Positions 63,782 through 64,000 of a DNA stretch of 64,000 bases are shown here, piece by piece (the stretch's first letter is position 1; each line of letters opens with the position of its first letter). A program made the position numbers and the translations under genes. This stretch comes from Arthrobacter sp. YD4 (GTDB taxonomy: Bacteria; Actinomycetota; Actinomycetes; Actinomycetales; Micrococcaceae): positions 124,001 through 188,000 of the forward strand of contig NZ_JAUHHD010000004.1 of NCBI RefSeq assembly GCF_030410515.1, in the 5' to 3' direction. The notes beneath the pieces are model-generated. The model did not search any database and was not told where the DNA came from. It saw only the letters and a program-made list of their open reading frames with translations.

Positions 63782-64000
63782 TGGGCGGAACCGAAGGAAG
63801 CGCCGGCGCCGAAGCTGGAGCCGACAGTCTTGGCGCGCTTCGACGTCGTCTGTTCGGTGATGGAGTCATAGTTGGCGTTGCGGATGGCGCGCAGGGCGGC
63901 CTTCCGGTCCTCACCCTCGAGACGGTCCGTGAAGAGGATGCCGTCCAGGTGGTCCGTCTCGTGCTGAAAGACGCGGGCCAGCATGCCCTCGCCCTCGAGC
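63778..64000 (-). CDS. def: Peptide deformylase, C-terminal part (runs off window)
   Basis: The frame is open to the right edge. The visible 73 residues include EGEGMLARVFQHETDHLDGI in segments, with the metal-binding HETDH and the preceding EGxG of deformylase motif 3, then a C-terminal tail ending GAGASFGSAQ. The enzyme removes the N-formyl group from new proteins and is classically paired with fmt, as here. The N-terminal two-thirds lie beyond the window. Confidence 0.92.
   Translation of the reverse strand, partial: LEGEGMLARVFQHETDHLDGILFTDRLEGEDRKAALRAIRNANYDSITEQTTSKRAKTVGSSFGAGASFGSAQ

Overview
The window is a GC-rich bacterial chromosome segment, densely packed with co-oriented genes whose stop and start codons often overlap. 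Gene content and order (hisI-trpE-membrane protein-HGxxPAAW protein-trpC-trpB-trpA-lgt-gltB-gltD-pyk facing an ANTAR response regulator; ribD-E-B-A-H-hisE-G-F; def-fmt-rsmB-rpe) point to an actinobacterium of the Micrococcaceae, Arthrobacter/Pseudarthrobacter type. That assignment is inference from synteny; no rRNA is present.

Left part (1-11.9 kb): the end of a glutamine amidotransferase, a 16-bp tandem repeat, an MFS exporter behind a RibD-type reductase, a lytic transglycosylase, a VOC protein, and a tightly overlapping minus-strand operon (acyl-CoA dehydrogenase, fused enoyl-CoA hydratase/3-hydroxyacyl-CoA dehydrogenase, TetR, acyl-CoA ligase). An AT-rich 12+12-bp inverted repeat lies upstream of that operon and is probably the TetR operator.

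Selenium island (11.9-21.8 kb): selA-selB, the selenocysteine tRNA, selD and a three-subunit membrane formate dehydrogenase. Its catalytic subunit is read through an in-frame UGA (Sec189), followed by a candidate SECIS hairpin. The whole pathway for making and inserting selenocysteine sits beside a selenoprotein that needs it.

Methionine island (21.8-25.5 kb): a LysR regulator diverges from a DUF1852 protein (MesX), a core methionine synthase (MesD) and a flavin reductase. MesD/MesX is the folate- and cobalamin-independent, oxygen-requiring methionine synthase whose methyl donor is, to my knowledge, unknown. The flavin reductase and regulator suggest a self-contained module; I consider this the most interesting system in the window.

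Core block (25.7-43 kb): tRNA-Leu(CAA), pdtaR, pyk, gltBD, lgt with a long acidic tail, the trp genes and hisI. An accessory block (43-54.2 kb) then separates hisI from hisF. It holds an orphan response regulator, several unrecognised small proteins, a lipid kinase, an NmrA protein and three successive VOC-gene/regulator pairs, two of them with clear palindromic operators. The right end (54.2-64 kb) has the his and rib genes as one long minus-strand run, controlled by an FMN riboswitch followed by a hairpin and a 21-codon leader ORF that overlaps the ribD start, then rpe, rsmB, fmt and the 3' end of def.
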